Origin: Anaerophaga thermohalophila str. Valhall
GTDB lineage: Bacteria; Bacteroidota; Bacteroidia; Bacteroidales; Marinilabiliaceae
Length of the DNA: 45,665 nt
Assembly: GCF_000250735.1 (NCBI RefSeq)
Contig: NZ_AHZV01000206.1
Coordinates: 1 to 45,665, forward strand
Direction of reading: 5' to 3'
Part shown: positions 8,280 through 17,219 of the stretch, one piece after another
How positions within the stretch are numbered: the stretch's first letter is position 1
Layout of the letters: the number at the start of each line of letters is the position of its first letter
The notes under the pieces: generated by a model
What the model was told of the DNA's origin: nothing
Seen by the model: only the letters and a program-made list of their open reading frames with translations
Database searches by the model: none
Made by a program: the position numbers and the translations under genes

Positions 8280-8287
8280 CAAAAATA
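8280..8287 (-). promoter_or_regulatory. Candidate -7 box for tsaB (TATTTTTG)
   Basis: On the minus strand TATTTTTG matches the Bacteroidota -7 consensus TAnnTTTG, with a TTT trimer about 20 bases upstream as a weak -33 element. The predicted leader is short, about 10 bases. Confidence 0.4.
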
Positions 8288-8385
8288 GCGAAACCATCTA
8301 AAGATAGAAACAGCGTTCCATCTTTTTGAAACAAAACGGCTAAATATTATTTTGAGGTGATAGTAAAGTTTTTCACGGAGAGGCA

Positions 8386-8548
8386 GAGGTTAAGGTTGAG
8401 GTTAGGAATAAACCATATAAGACATATAAGAACACAAAAGATAATATTGCATTATAGGGGACACAGATTAAACAGATTATTTTATAAAGGTTAAGGTTGA
8501 GGTTGAGGTTGAGGTTGCACCACAGATATCACAGATTATTTTATAAAG
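8386..8548. repeat. Simple GGTTGA/GGTTAA tandem repeats and an 18-bp direct repeat
   Basis: AGGTTAAGGTTGAGGTTAGG near 8389 and a run of GGTTGA-type units near 8488-8515. The 18-bp word CAGATTATTTTATAAAGG occurs at both ends of the second run (about 8474 and 8531). No gene is seen in 8298-8624. Confidence 0.7.
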
Positions 8549-8574
8549 GCGAAGGTCAGAAGATAGAAGCAAGT

Positions 8575-8598
8575 AGAGACGCACGGCCGTGCGTCTCT
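8575..8598. terminator. Perfect 24-bp palindrome, possible terminator
   Basis: Twelve-base arms AGAGACGCACGG and CCGTGCGTCTCT with no loop base, 27 bp downstream of the outer-membrane protein stop at 8625. It lacks a clear T-run on the minus-strand exit side, so it may be a protein site or repeat relic rather than a terminator. Confidence 0.4.
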
Positions 8599-8624
8599 CA
8601 AAGAATACACCATCGGCCCATTGT

Positions 8625-9290
8625 CTATTGAAAATAAAAGGAAATCCCTATACCGAGACTCCAAATATCTGTCATCCTGACGTAGTCGGTTCTTACGGCT
8701 TCGAGCAGGTACGCATCCAGGGCAGAAAATTCGAAATAAATGCCAATGCCCGATAAATGCTTATCTTTAATATGAAAATGCCATTCTCCTCCCCAAAACG
8801 GGGCAAGATGCATTTTGTTTTGGAAATAATATTTTTCAGGATAATGTGGTGGCAGTTTACGAAATGTATTTTTGGTATTTCCCCAGTTTATCAAAAGTCC
8901 AACCCGGGGCCAGAAATGCCCCAGCCAGGGCGACGACGTTAGATAAAAACTGTTTTTCAGTGAAATTGTATGAACAGAAACATTGCTCCCGCCCATACTT
9001 TCCGAAAGATAACCGTACATCAACGTAGGCTCATAAATATCCCATAGCCGGTAACCGGCTCCGACTGATATAAACCCAACACTTCCGGCATATTGTACTT
9101 TTACGTGAGAAGGGAAAAACCATCTGGGACGAATGAACAGGGTATCTTCTCCTATCATTTTCTGACGGGGTTCGTACAATCGCTCAAGAAATGCTCCTTT
9201 CGGGTAACTCCCCGAGGTTGGTATCTGGCCTTCTGCATTGGAAACAAAACATGCTGCCAGAAATATCATTGCTTCTCTTAAATGTCTCAT
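8625..9290 (-). CDS. Predicted outer-membrane beta-barrel protein
   Basis: 221 residues, family not recognised. A signal peptide (MRHLREAMIFLAACFVSNAEG) is followed by strands rich in alternating aromatic and glycine residues (VGFISVGAGYRLWDIYEP, WPRVGLLINWGNT, IGIYFEFSAL) and ends in SLGIGISFYFQ, a C-terminal aromatic as recognised by the BAM machinery. It starts 2 bp after the stop of the upstream metallophosphoesterase gene, so the two are probably cotranscribed. Confidence 0.7.
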   Translation of the reverse strand: MRHLREAMIFLAACFVSNAEGQIPTSGSYPKGAFLERLYEPRQKMIGEDTLFIRPRWFFPSHVKVQYAGSVGFISVGAGYRLWDIYEPTLMYGYLSESMGGSNVSVHTISLKNSFYLTSSPWLGHFWPRVGLLINWGNTKNTFRKLPPHYPEKYYFQNKMHLAPFWGGEWHFHIKDKHLSGIGIYFEFSALDAYLLEAVRTDYVRMTDIWSLGIGISFYFQ

Positions 9291-9292
9291 TA

Positions 9293-10099
9293 TTAAATGG
9301 GTTGACGGGTAACTTTCAAAGTGTCTTTTCTTATTTCAAGCAACACAATCTCACGGTCAGTGCTGTCCCCGGTAACTAAAAAAGGAACTTCACAACCATC
9401 TCTGTATCCGTGAAAAAAACTATGCGTATGTCCGTGAATTGACAAATCAACTTCATTGTCTTCCAGCAATTTACAGAAAACATATTGGTTCCCTATACTA
9501 AAAGAGGAATCCCATGGCTGGATATGAGCGAAAACAAAGACATAGTCCGGTCCCTTTTCCTGTTTTACATTACACGCATTATACAGCCATTCGAAGTCAG
9601 GATCCTGAACATTTTTTTCCCAGATGATGTCATCGAAGAAAACAAACCTGCAATTGTTATAGTCCAAAACAAAATTCGTTGGCCCGAACATTTCTGTATA
9701 AACATTTTCTCCGTTTGAAAGAAAATCATGATTCCCGATAATGGTAATCATGGGATGTTTCAATAAGGAAGAAATGTCGTGAAACCACAAAAACTCGCGA
9801 TATATTCCACTCAATGTAATGTCTCCGTTGTGCACAACAAAATCGATACTGTCAATCCCGTTCAGATAATCAATCTGGTCGGCAAAATCATCGTAATAAG
9901 TATGGCTGTCACCAATAAGAGCGATGGTAAAGGGCTGAAACGAATCGCTGCTTTCCCCGGAAAGGCGTTCCACAGCTTTGATGTTAATATTGTCAGGAAG
10001 ATTTCCGGCTCCGCTTTGGTAGGGGCTATATTCGATTAACCCGTCACATCCGAAAAGGAAAGGTACTATGGCTAATGTATACAGGAATATTCTCTTCAT
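9293..10099 (-). CDS. Lipoprotein calcineurin-like metallophosphoesterase
   Basis: 268 residues. Lipobox FLFGC at about residue 18 is followed by DGLIE, an acidic stretch that favours export to the cell surface. The five metal-site blocks are all present in order: GDSH, GDIT (in VVHNGDIT), GNHD, FAHIQ and GHTH. It therefore should be an active two-metal phosphoesterase outside the cytoplasm; substrate unknown. It precedes the beta-barrel gene by 2 bp and probably forms an operon with it. Confidence 0.85.
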   Translation of the reverse strand: MKRIFLYTLAIVPFLFGCDGLIEYSPYQSGAGNLPDNINIKAVERLSGESSDSFQPFTIALIGDSHTYYDDFADQIDYLNGIDSIDFVVHNGDITLSGIYREFLWFHDISSLLKHPMITIIGNHDFLSNGENVYTEMFGPTNFVLDYNNCRFVFFDDIIWEKNVQDPDFEWLYNACNVKQEKGPDYVFVFAHIQPWDSSFSIGNQYVFCKLLEDNEVDLSIHGHTHSFFHGYRDGCEVPFLVTGDSTDREIVLLEIRKDTLKVTRQPI

Positions 10100-10519
10100 G
10101 ACTTATACATCTTAAATACAAAATCTGATTTAATATATCCGGCCGCATTTCCACTATTAGAAATGGTTTGCCGATAAAAATTGAAAAATCCTGTGAGTTT
10201 AAAGACACGCACTAATTGAATAAATCAGGCTAAAACTCAAAACATTCTTGCATTTGATGAAGTAAAGTAAAAACAGGCAGACTCGAATCTCAAGCCATAA
10301 CCGACATAACAACAAAAAAGAAAGATGAAACGACAAAACAGCGCGATGAACGAACGACTTACTTTTAACGAAGAATTACACTTGCAGAGTGTTTTGAGTC
10401 GGGTGGAAGTAATTCAGTCAGTAGTTGTTAGTCAGTAGTGGGATTTTCTGGTATTTACATACTCAAAGATTCGACAAAGTATCATGCTTTGAGCAGTTTG
10501 TGATTTCAGTCGGTAATGA
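10100..10519. other. Gene-free stretch with a family A end fragment
   Basis: GAGTTTAAAGACACGCACTAATT (about 10195-10217, split here as GAGTTTAAAG and ACACGCACTAATT) is an isolated right end of family A with no left part. A 37-codon open frame at 10325-10438 (MKRQNSAMNERL...) has no support and is probably chance. Otherwise nothing is recognised. Confidence 0.5.
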
Positions 10520-10681
10520 GTGTCTGTCCATAAAGTACCATTTGCTGTGTTACGCTCGCCGCCAAAATACTGATTTACGAAAAGTAAACTCCGTTTTTGG
10601 CGGCTTCGCAAGCCTTGCAACCGGCACTTTCTGAACAGACACTCATATTGTGAAAATTCTTGCGAGTTTATAGACACGCAC
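10520..10681 (+). mobile_element. Family A element, copy 6 (GCCGCC type)
   Basis: 162-bp copy between TAATGA (10514-10519) and TAATTA (10682-10687), a duplication with one mismatch. It is followed by a GGAGC-rich simple repeat (10716-10747) before the kinase stop. Confidence 0.87.
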
Positions 10682-10835
10682 TAATTAGATATAAGTATCC
10701 GAAAGGCAGAAGAATGGAGCATGGGGCCTGGGGCTTGGAGCTTGGAGCAAAAAATCCTGCACAACGTATCAGGCTACCACAGGAAGCTTAAGCGAACAAA
10801 GTTATTTCGGCATCAAAAAGCGATCATGGAGAAAC

Positions 10836-13502
10836 TCATTCTTCTTTTTCCTTAACGGGAATAGTAAAAAAGAAGTTTGATCCGTGTCCCGGCTCCGATT
10901 CAACCCATATTTTACCTCCCATCAGTTCAACAAGGCTCTTGCAAATGGAAAGGCCAAGACCTGTGCCTCCCTTATTTTTGGCCCCTACCTTCATGACCTG
11001 TCCAAAACGTTCAAATATTAATTCATGATGTTGGGGATCAATGCCTATTCCATTGTCTTTGACAAAAAACCGCACATAATCAGAGAGAGGCTCAAAACCG
11101 AAAGCAATTTTCCCGCCTGGAGGTGTATATTTAAATGCATTGCTGATAAGATTATTGAATATTTGTGTAATTTTTCCTCCGTCAACATAAAAAAAATACT
11201 CTTCGTCGGGTAAAAGACATCTCAATTCAACGGATTTTTCTTTTGCCTCCATCGTGAAGAAACGGGCAAGATCATTCATCAGCCTGTTTAAGTTGACACG
11301 GTTTGGTAAAACCGTAATCTGCCCGGTCTCGAGTTGTGAAATTTCAAGCACATCGTTTATGATCGAAAGTAATTGCTGACCGCTTTTCACAATAACATCA
11401 ATACAATTCTGCCTGTCATTATCGCTAATATCATTGTTTCTGAGCAACTCTGAAAAACCCAAGATGCCATTCATTGGGGTACGTATCTCATGGCTCATAT
11501 TGGCCAGAAAGGCCGATTTCAGGCGGTCACTCTTCTCAGCATGTTCTTTTGCTTCTATAAGTTCTTTTTCTACCTGGCGGGCATGAGTAACGTCACGCAC
11601 AATGGTCATAAAACGGTTCTCATCGACATAGACCATGCGGGATTCATAAACCTCGTAAATACCTTTGTTGGATAATTCATACTCATAAGTTTCAATCCCC
11701 TTATGCCGGGCAACTTCATTTATCTTTTCATGGGTGAGGCGGGCAACTTCGGATGGTAAAACTTCGTCGACCGGCTGATCGAGAAAAACGTCCGGTGAAA
11801 CATAAAGCGAATTAATACTTTCTGCATGATAATCCTTAATGACTCCTTTCCTGTCGAAAATGAAAATAATGTCGGGAATAACCGAGAGAAGGCCGGTTAT
11901 CCTGGCCTGATTATGCTGAGCTACCTCCACGGCATCCCGCAAACTGTTTATCAGTTCTTTCTCCTGTGTGACATCGGTAAAGGTTCCAATTGCTTTATGG
12001 GGCTTTCCTTCCTTAAATATCATAATGCCACTGCCTCTGTAATACTTCACTTTGCCGCCTGTCGAATCAATTCTGAATTCGTCTTTCCATTCTTCCTTCC
12101 GGGGAAATCTGTTCTTCCAAAAGCGGGAAATACGCTCTCTGTCTTCGGCATGAATCAATACAATGAAGTCATCAAACGACCGGGGAGGCGCTTTAGCATT
12201 ACCAATATAACCGGCTTTGCCAAACCAACTCATTTCATCAGTTTTCGGATCCCATTCAAAAATAATGTCATTGGCATGTGTCGCTACAATCCGGAACCGT
12301 TCTTCGCTTTCGCGGAGCATTTCTTCGGTTTTTTTACGGGCAGTAATGTCACGTCCTAATATTACAATGCCCTTCCTGTTTCCATGTTCATCAAAAACAG
12401 GAGTCTTTATCACGTCAAGTTTACGCTCGTCACCATTAGGCAAAGGAATGGTTTCTTCCACCATAACAGGCTCTTTCTTTTCCCAGGCCTCCATGTCCGA
12501 TTCTTTGCATTTTCCGAACACCACAGACAGCTCCGGAACCATTTTCTTCAGTTGCTCCTCACTTTTAAAAAGGAAGTTTTTCCCCTTCAAGCGAAACAGC
12601 TCCTGAATGGCTTCATTCGCCTCCATCCACCTCCCTTTGGCATCTTTGAAACATATTATATCGGGCGTGGCATTTATTAGTACTCTCAACCGGTCTTTAC
12701 TCTCCTTGAGATCATGAAGCGTCTGAATACGTTCAGTATTGTCCTGTACCACTCCGATAATTCCGGTAATTCTATTCGACGCATTGAGTATGGGGGCTGT
12801 TTTAAGCGTTACATTGACAGTTTTACCACTAAGGGTGGAAGTATAGGGGCCTTCATAAAGACCTTCTTCTCCAGACAATGGTGCTTTAATAGCAGGCAGA
12901 ATGGAAGAATCAACGACATTTTTTATGTTAAAATTCAGCAGTTTCCCTAAAGGAACCGACAAAATGGAGGCAAACCGTTCATTAAAAGCTGTAATTTCAA
13001 GAGAGGTGTTATAAAAGAAGATTCCAACCGGAGAAAAATCAAACAAAAGCCTAAACCTGTCATTATCGCCAGATTCTCCAATTCTTTTTTCAAAAAAGTA
13101 GTTCTCGAACTGTTGTTCTATTATCTGCCGGGTTTGATCCATCAACAAAAGTTGCCGGCGATCCCAGTAATTATCCTCATTAGATAGCAAACAAAGGCGA
13201 CAGGAGCCCGACAATGAGGCAGCCGACAGATTAATAAACCGGCCCGAAGAAAAAGGCGGAATATGTTTAGGGTCACTAAATTCCTGCCACCCGGAAACAT
13301 CTTTCCCAAACTGATTTAAAGAATGCAATATGTCTGAGAGCATTTCCTCTGTTTCGGGTTTGCTTATATTTGGCGGGCAGGACCAGATGAAAGAAAAATC
13401 ATTGCCGGTTTCTACCGTGAGCGCAGCATAAGACCCGGTAAAAACTGACAACATGTCCAATGTTTCCTGTGCTGTAGGGGGAAAGCCCTTAACATCCTGC
13501 AT
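10836..13502 (-). CDS. Multi-PAS sensor histidine kinase
   Basis: 888 residues without a membrane segment or signal peptide, so cytoplasmic. The N-terminal 140 residues contain SGSCRLCLLSNE, possibly a PocR-like or redox-responsive sensor region (inference). Four PAS domains follow at about 150-263, 268-395, 400-520 and 530-650, the third with a PAC segment. HisKA carries the phospho-acceptor in NMSHEIRTPMNGILGF (His about 669). HATPase_c has N-box NLISNAFKYT, DNGIGID and GGTGLGLSICK. No receiver domain and no partner regulator next to it; it is an orphan here. The gene ends 155 bp after copy 6 of family A. Confidence 0.9.
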   Translation of the reverse strand: MQDVKGFPPTAQETLDMLSVFTGSYAALTVETGNDFSFIWSCPPNISKPETEEMLSDILHSLNQFGKDVSGWQEFSDPKHIPPFSSGRFINLSAASLSGSCRLCLLSNEDNYWDRRQLLLMDQTRQIIEQQFENYFFEKRIGESGDNDRFRLLFDFSPVGIFFYNTSLEITAFNERFASILSVPLGKLLNFNIKNVVDSSILPAIKAPLSGEEGLYEGPYTSTLSGKTVNVTLKTAPILNASNRITGIIGVVQDNTERIQTLHDLKESKDRLRVLINATPDIICFKDAKGRWMEANEAIQELFRLKGKNFLFKSEEQLKKMVPELSVVFGKCKESDMEAWEKKEPVMVEETIPLPNGDERKLDVIKTPVFDEHGNRKGIVILGRDITARKKTEEMLRESEERFRIVATHANDIIFEWDPKTDEMSWFGKAGYIGNAKAPPRSFDDFIVLIHAEDRERISRFWKNRFPRKEEWKDEFRIDSTGGKVKYYRGSGIMIFKEGKPHKAIGTFTDVTQEKELINSLRDAVEVAQHNQARITGLLSVIPDIIFIFDRKGVIKDYHAESINSLYVSPDVFLDQPVDEVLPSEVARLTHEKINEVARHKGIETYEYELSNKGIYEVYESRMVYVDENRFMTIVRDVTHARQVEKELIEAKEHAEKSDRLKSAFLANMSHEIRTPMNGILGFSELLRNNDISDNDRQNCIDVIVKSGQQLLSIINDVLEISQLETGQITVLPNRVNLNRLMNDLARFFTMEAKEKSVELRCLLPDEEYFFYVDGGKITQIFNNLISNAFKYTPPGGKIAFGFEPLSDYVRFFVKDNGIGIDPQHHELIFERFGQVMKVGAKNKGGTGLGLSICKSLVELMGGKIWVESEPGHGSNFFFTIPVKEKEE

Positions 13503-13740
13503 ATCTCAAAGTTTGGGATTTGGGTTCTAAAAACTTTTTGAAAATAATAAAAAATCGGGATAAAGTCCATTCCAGATTAAAAAGCAATTTGAGCAATGCC
13601 CGGTTTATTTTGGCTAATGTCACTTAGTGTGCTTGCTATTACTCCACGGGAGATATCGACACAACTTTGCCCCGATGCCAATTCGGCACGAAAATTGAGG
13701 CACTTTATACCGCTTTTTGGTACCAAATCAAATTTATATC

Positions 13741-13956
13741 ATTATGAAAAAAATATTCTTTTCGATTCTGGCAATTGCTGCACTGATTACATTCAATTCA
13801 TGTAACGATGACGAGACGCCGTTCGATGCAGATGCTGATGTACTAGTTCTGACACGTTACTCCGAAACCGGGCCTCCCGAATTTGCTGCAGCTTATTTTG
13901 TTTATGCAAACAAATCGATGCAGGATGTCATGGTAATTACACCTGGCGGACAATAG
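13741..13956 (+). CDS. Lipoprotein, N-terminal part (gene interrupted by TAG)
   Basis: Signal peptide with lipobox FNSC (MKKIFFSILAIAALITFNSC) followed by NDDETPFDAD, an acidic surface-export type signal. The frame stops at TAG (13954-13956) and continues open in the same frame to 14454. The break therefore is a single in-frame stop, not a shift. I start at 13741; an in-frame ATG at 13717 adds eight unconserved residues before the signal peptide. Confidence 0.6.
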   Translation: MMKKIFFSILAIAALITFNSCNDDETPFDADADVLVLTRYSETGPPEFAAAYFVYANKSMQDVMVITPGGQ

Positions 13957-14454
13957 GTGGAACTTGGAGCCGATGGCAATTATACCGCTACCTTTTTCAA
14001 AGAACCTGCCGACGAAGATTACACTTCCACACCACCAACTCCCGGCGAGTATAATTTCGACATCCTCACTGAGAAAAATAAAGAGGTGCTTATTTCAGAT
14101 GTTCTCGAGAGTAATTACGTAATGCCCGTTGAAATAACAAGTTATGCCCTTGAAGACAATACACTTTCCATCGGATGGGAAGAAACTGCCAGTGCTGAGG
14201 CATACAGGGTACGCTTTATTCAAATGACCGACGATGGAGAAAACGTATATTTTGCAACAAATTTCATTGAGGGCGATACTTTGATAGTGGAAAATGCTAC
14301 CAGCAACATTAATTATCAGGGTACTCCTCCACAACCGGGAGAAGACTATACCATTGAAGTGATGGCTTATAATTTCGAAGCAGACGCAGAAGCAGAATTA
14401 TTCTATAATATTCAGTCTATAAGCACAGCACGAAGAACCATCACCTGGGAGTAA
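13957..14454 (+). CDS. Lipoprotein, C-terminal part (after in-frame TAG)
   Basis: 165 codons directly following the TAG, starting VELGADGNYTATF. The region EITSYALEDNTLSIGWEETASAEAYRVRF ... YTIEVMAYNFE has the look of a fibronectin type III-like fold. Translated alone it would lack a signal peptide, so it makes sense only as part of the lipoprotein begun at 13741. A GTG codon directly follows the TAG and could restart translation, but there is no ribosome site evidence. Function unknown. Confidence 0.5.
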   Translation: MELGADGNYTATFFKEPADEDYTSTPPTPGEYNFDILTEKNKEVLISDVLESNYVMPVEITSYALEDNTLSIGWEETASAEAYRVRFIQMTDDGENVYFATNFIEGDTLIVENATSNINYQGTPPQPGEDYTIEVMAYNFEADAEAELFYNIQSISTARRTITWE

Positions 14455-14588
14455 AGCCAGGCAGAGCAGTGTAATGGCGGCATACCGGAATCTGATAAAA
14501 ATCCGGTGAGATAAAACCCTGTTACCGAATAACCCCAACTCTGGGGCAATGTTCTCAATAAATATCAGACGCCCGTGTCCTGTAATTA

Positions 14589-14750
14589 GTGTCTGTCCAT
14601 AAAGTACCATTTTCTGTGTTACGCTCGCCGCCAAAATACTCATTTACGAAAAGTAAACTGCGTTTTTGGCGGCTTCGCAAGCCTTGCAACTGGCACTTTA
14701 TGAACAGACACTCATATTGTGAAAATTTTTGAGAGTTTATAGACACGCAC
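14589..14750 (+). mobile_element. Family A element, copy 7 (GCCGCC type)
   Basis: 162 bp between TAATTA at 14583-14588 and 14751-14756; immediately followed by copy 8 with the shared TAATTA in between. Confidence 0.88.
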
Positions 14751-14756
14751 TAATTA

Positions 14757-14919
14757 ATGTCTGTCCATATAGTGCCATTTACTTTGTTATGCTCGTCCGG
14801 AAATTACTCATTTACGATGAGTAAACTCCGTATTTTCGGACTTCGAAAGCCTTGCAACTGGCACTTTCTGAACAGACACAAATACTGTAAAAATTCTTTG
14901 CGAGTTTATAGACGAGCTC
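14757..14919 (+). mobile_element. Family A element, copy 8 (chimeric stem)
   Basis: 163 bp between TAATTA at 14751-14756 and 14920-14925. The upper stem is of the GTCCGA class, but the lower 3' arm (GCAACTGGCAC) is of the GCCGCC class and no longer matches its 5' partner (CATTTAC). It looks like a gene-conversion product of the two classes, perhaps with its tandem neighbour. Confidence 0.85.
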
Positions 14920-14975
14920 TAATTAAAATTCTTTTATGACAGGGCACGGGTTTGTTGTTTCGGGGAGACTGAACG

Positions 14976-15005
14976 TTGTAATACCTCTTATTTTTACTAT
15001 TTTTG
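14976..15005 (+). promoter_or_regulatory. Candidate trpS promoter (TTG-N19-TATTTTTG)
   Basis: TTG at 14976-14978 and TATTTTTG at 14998-15005 are separated by 19 bases, a full match to the Bacteroidota -33/-7 promoter. Transcription would start near 15010, giving trpS a leader of about 180 bases that contains a family C repeat. Confidence 0.55.
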
Positions 15006-15029
15006 TGTCCGTTTTAAAACACAATAGTC

Positions 15030-15163
15030 AGTTAAAAAAAGCCTAAACGCAGAGACGCAATAACACAAGATTATGATTATGAGAGAATTGTGGTTTGTGC
15101 TATTAATTGTGTAAACAATTAATTACCAGGCATCCGTAAAAGTTTAACTGAGTATTGAAAACA
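15030..15163 (+). repeat. Family C repeat, copy 1 (trpS leader)
   Basis: Begins AGTTAAAAAAAGCCTAAACG, passes through GAGACGCAATAACACAAG and ends near GAGTATTGA. A second copy with clear similarity over its whole length precedes dgt (27400-27532, reverse); partial copies lie at 35569-35615 and 45266-45533. It is 27 bases from the trpS start and in the same orientation as the gene. Confidence 0.75.
15079..15114 (+). CDS. Possible leader peptide in the family C repeat
   Basis: Eleven codons, MRELWFVLLIV, then TAA. The same start (MRELWF) occurs in the dgt-upstream copy, where it stays open and in frame with dgt. Translation is unproven; a chance open frame in a repeat is the simple alternative. 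Confidence 0.2.
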   Translation: MRELWFVLLIV

Positions 15164-15189
15164 ATGACACTCAGATTAGGAAAAACATT

Positions 15190-16179
15190 ATGGAAACTGT
15201 TGTAAGTGGTATTCGTCCAACCGGGAATCTTCATCTTGGTAATTATTTCGGAGCGGTTAAGAACTTCCTGAAGATGCAGGAAAACTATAATTGTTTCTTT
15301 TTTATTGCCGATTATCATTCACTAACGACTCATCCCCACCCGGCCGATTTACATGGAAATGTTCGTCAGGTACTATCCGAATACCTGGCTGCAGGGCTCG
15401 ATCCGGAAAAAGCAACCATATACATTCAAAGTGATCTGCCCGAAGTAGCGGAGCTCACTCTTTTATTGAATATGAATGCGTACCTTGGCGAGTTGGAGCG
15501 CACAACTTCTTTCAAGGAAAAAGCCAGGAAGCAACCCGACAATGTCAATGCAGGACTGTTGACCTACCCGGTTCTTATGGCCGCCGATATTATTATCCAT
15601 CAGGCTTCAAAAGTTCCCGTAGGGAAAGACCAGGAACAAAATCTTGAAATGACGCGTAAGTTTGCTAATCGTTTCAACCGAATCTATGAAGTTGATTATT
15701 TTACGATTCCCCAGCCTTTTAACTTTGGTGAATCACTGATTAAAATCCCCGGACTCGACGGTTCCGGAAAAATGGGAAAATCTGAAGGAAACGGTATCTT
15801 CCTGGCCGAGGAGCCGGAATCAATCAGAAAAAAAGTAATGAGAGCCGTTACCGACAGCGGCCCTTCAAAACCCAATTCGCCTGTTAGTGAGCCTGTTCAA
15901 AACCTCTTCACCATTATGGAAGTGGTTTCAAAACCAGAGGTTCTTGAACAGTTTAAAGACGATTATGCCAAATGCACCATCCGCTATGGTGATTTAAAAA
16001 AGAAGCTGGCCGAAGACATCATAAATTTCACCGCTCCCATAAGAGAAAAAATCAAAACCATTGCCAGTGATGATGCTTATTTGAGAAAAGTGGCCCGAAA
16101 AGGTCGTGAAAAAGCTCACGAAAGCGCCTCAAAAACGATACGGGAAGTACGTGAAATTATCGGGTTTAAGCCGTTTTAA
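15190..16179 (+). CDS. trpS: Tryptophan--tRNA ligase
   Basis: Class Ic aminoacyl-tRNA synthetase charging tRNA-Trp. 329 residues, normal for the bacterial short form. The HIGH-like motif is PTGNLHLGNYFGAV (about residues 10-23) and the KMSKS motif is KMGKSEGN (about 195). The TrpRS region PVLMAADIIIHQA ... VPVGKDQEQNLEM is present. The ATG at 15190 is right where homologues start. A good promoter lies about 190 bp upstream, with a family C repeat in the predicted leader. Confidence 0.95.
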   Translation: METVVSGIRPTGNLHLGNYFGAVKNFLKMQENYNCFFFIADYHSLTTHPHPADLHGNVRQVLSEYLAAGLDPEKATIYIQSDLPEVAELTLLLNMNAYLGELERTTSFKEKARKQPDNVNAGLLTYPVLMAADIIIHQASKVPVGKDQEQNLEMTRKFANRFNRIYEVDYFTIPQPFNFGESLIKIPGLDGSGKMGKSEGNGIFLAEEPESIRKKVMRAVTDSGPSKPNSPVSEPVQNLFTIMEVVSKPEVLEQFKDDYAKCTIRYGDLKKKLAEDIINFTAPIREKIKTIASDDAYLRKVARKGREKAHESASKTIREVREIIGFKPF

Positions 16180-16268
16180 AATCAAAACACGAGATTTTCA
16201 TTCCGGCGGGACGAAACAGGGGAGTTTGTAAATCCGGAAAGCAACAAATTAACAGGCCGAAAAGAATT

Positions 16269-17018
16269 TTACCCAACCTCCAGAAACCGCTGTTTTATCA
16301 ACTCATATTTTCGCGGATCGATGGGAATTTCAGTTATATGATCTTCCAGGAAAATACTCGATGAATTTTCATCCACACTTGTAATCTTACGAAGGTTGAC
16401 CACATACAACGGATGGCACCTTATAAATCCATATTTCCAGAACATTTGTTCGTAACGTCGTAAAGGTTTCGGGACAAAAATATCTTTCCCCGAATCGATA
16501 TGGATGATACATCCGCCGGCAACCGCCTCTCCATAAAGTATCGAAGAAAGAGGCACGGCCTGAGATGAGTCGACCGTTGGGAAAACCACCATTCGTGCCG
16601 TGGCCGGCAAATCGGAATTGGTCAGAAGAATTTCCATTTTTTTCTGATAATCACTCTCCTCAAGGGCATCACAGGCTTTATCAATAGCAAGAACCAGGTC
16701 GGAAATGTCGAACGGTTTCAGAACGTAACTTGCTGCAGAAAACCTTACCGCCTCGACAAGATAATCTTCATGTCCCGACAAGAACACTACTTTAAAGTCG
16801 AATAGTTCAATTTGCCGTAGCAGGTCAAATGCGGTTCCGTCGGGCAATCCAATGTCCAGTAAAACCAGGTCGGGACTCTTTGTTTTAATGGCATCGAGGG
16901 CATCAGCAACTGTATACACACTTTCAAGTAATTCGAAGTCAGGAAAATGTTGTAGCACCACTTGTCTGATGACCTTCTGCATGAGGGGTTCGTCTTCAAC
17001 AACAAGTATTTTCTTCAT
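16269..17018 (-). CDS. LytTR-family response regulator
   Basis: 249 residues. Receiver domain with acidic pair VVEDE, phospho-acceptor Asp55 (LVLLDIGLPDG) and Lys101 (VLKPF). A LytTR DNA-binding domain fills the C-terminus, with PLSSILYGEAVAGGCIIHI and FIRCHPLYVVNLRKI. It lies downstream of the TPR histidine kinase 17267-19267 on the same strand and is its likely partner. The 248-bp gap between them, wide for such pairs, is mostly a family A insertion. Confidence 0.9.
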   Translation of the reverse strand: MKKILVVEDEPLMQKVIRQVVLQHFPDFELLESVYTVADALDAIKTKSPDLVLLDIGLPDGTAFDLLRQIELFDFKVVFLSGHEDYLVEAVRFSAASYVLKPFDISDLVLAIDKACDALEESDYQKKMEILLTNSDLPATARMVVFPTVDSSQAVPLSSILYGEAVAGGCIIHIDSGKDIFVPKPLRRYEQMFWKYGFIRCHPLYVVNLRKITSVDENSSSIFLEDHITEIPIDPRKYELIKQRFLEVG

Positions 17019-17057
17019 TTTATGCTTTTTGGAAATATTTGATCACATTAGTACTTA

Positions 17058-17219
17058 GTGTCTGTCCATAAAGTACCACTTGCTGTGTTACGCGCGCCGC
17101 CAAAATCCTCATTTACGATTAGTAAACTCCGGTTTTGGCGGCTTCGCAAGCCTTGCAACTGGTACTTTCTGAACAGACACACATATTGTAAAAATTTTTG
17201 CGAGTTTATAGACAGTTAG
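17058..17219 (+). mobile_element. Family A element, copy 9 (GCCGCC type), within a kinase-regulator pair
   Basis: 162 bp between TACTTA at 17052-17057 and 17220-17225; the direct repeat can be extended to TTAGTACTTA. Its 3' end reads GACAGTTAG instead of GACACGCAC. In the stem, GTACCACTTGC pairs with GCAACTGGTAC, a better match than in most copies. It separates the histidine kinase stop from the regulator start. Confidence 0.88.

Noticed and set aside
13954-13956. TAG as a recoded codon (pyrrolysine or similar)
   Set aside because: Nothing in the window supports recoding, other genes here use TAG as a normal stop (the CE15 gene), and a point mutation explains it.
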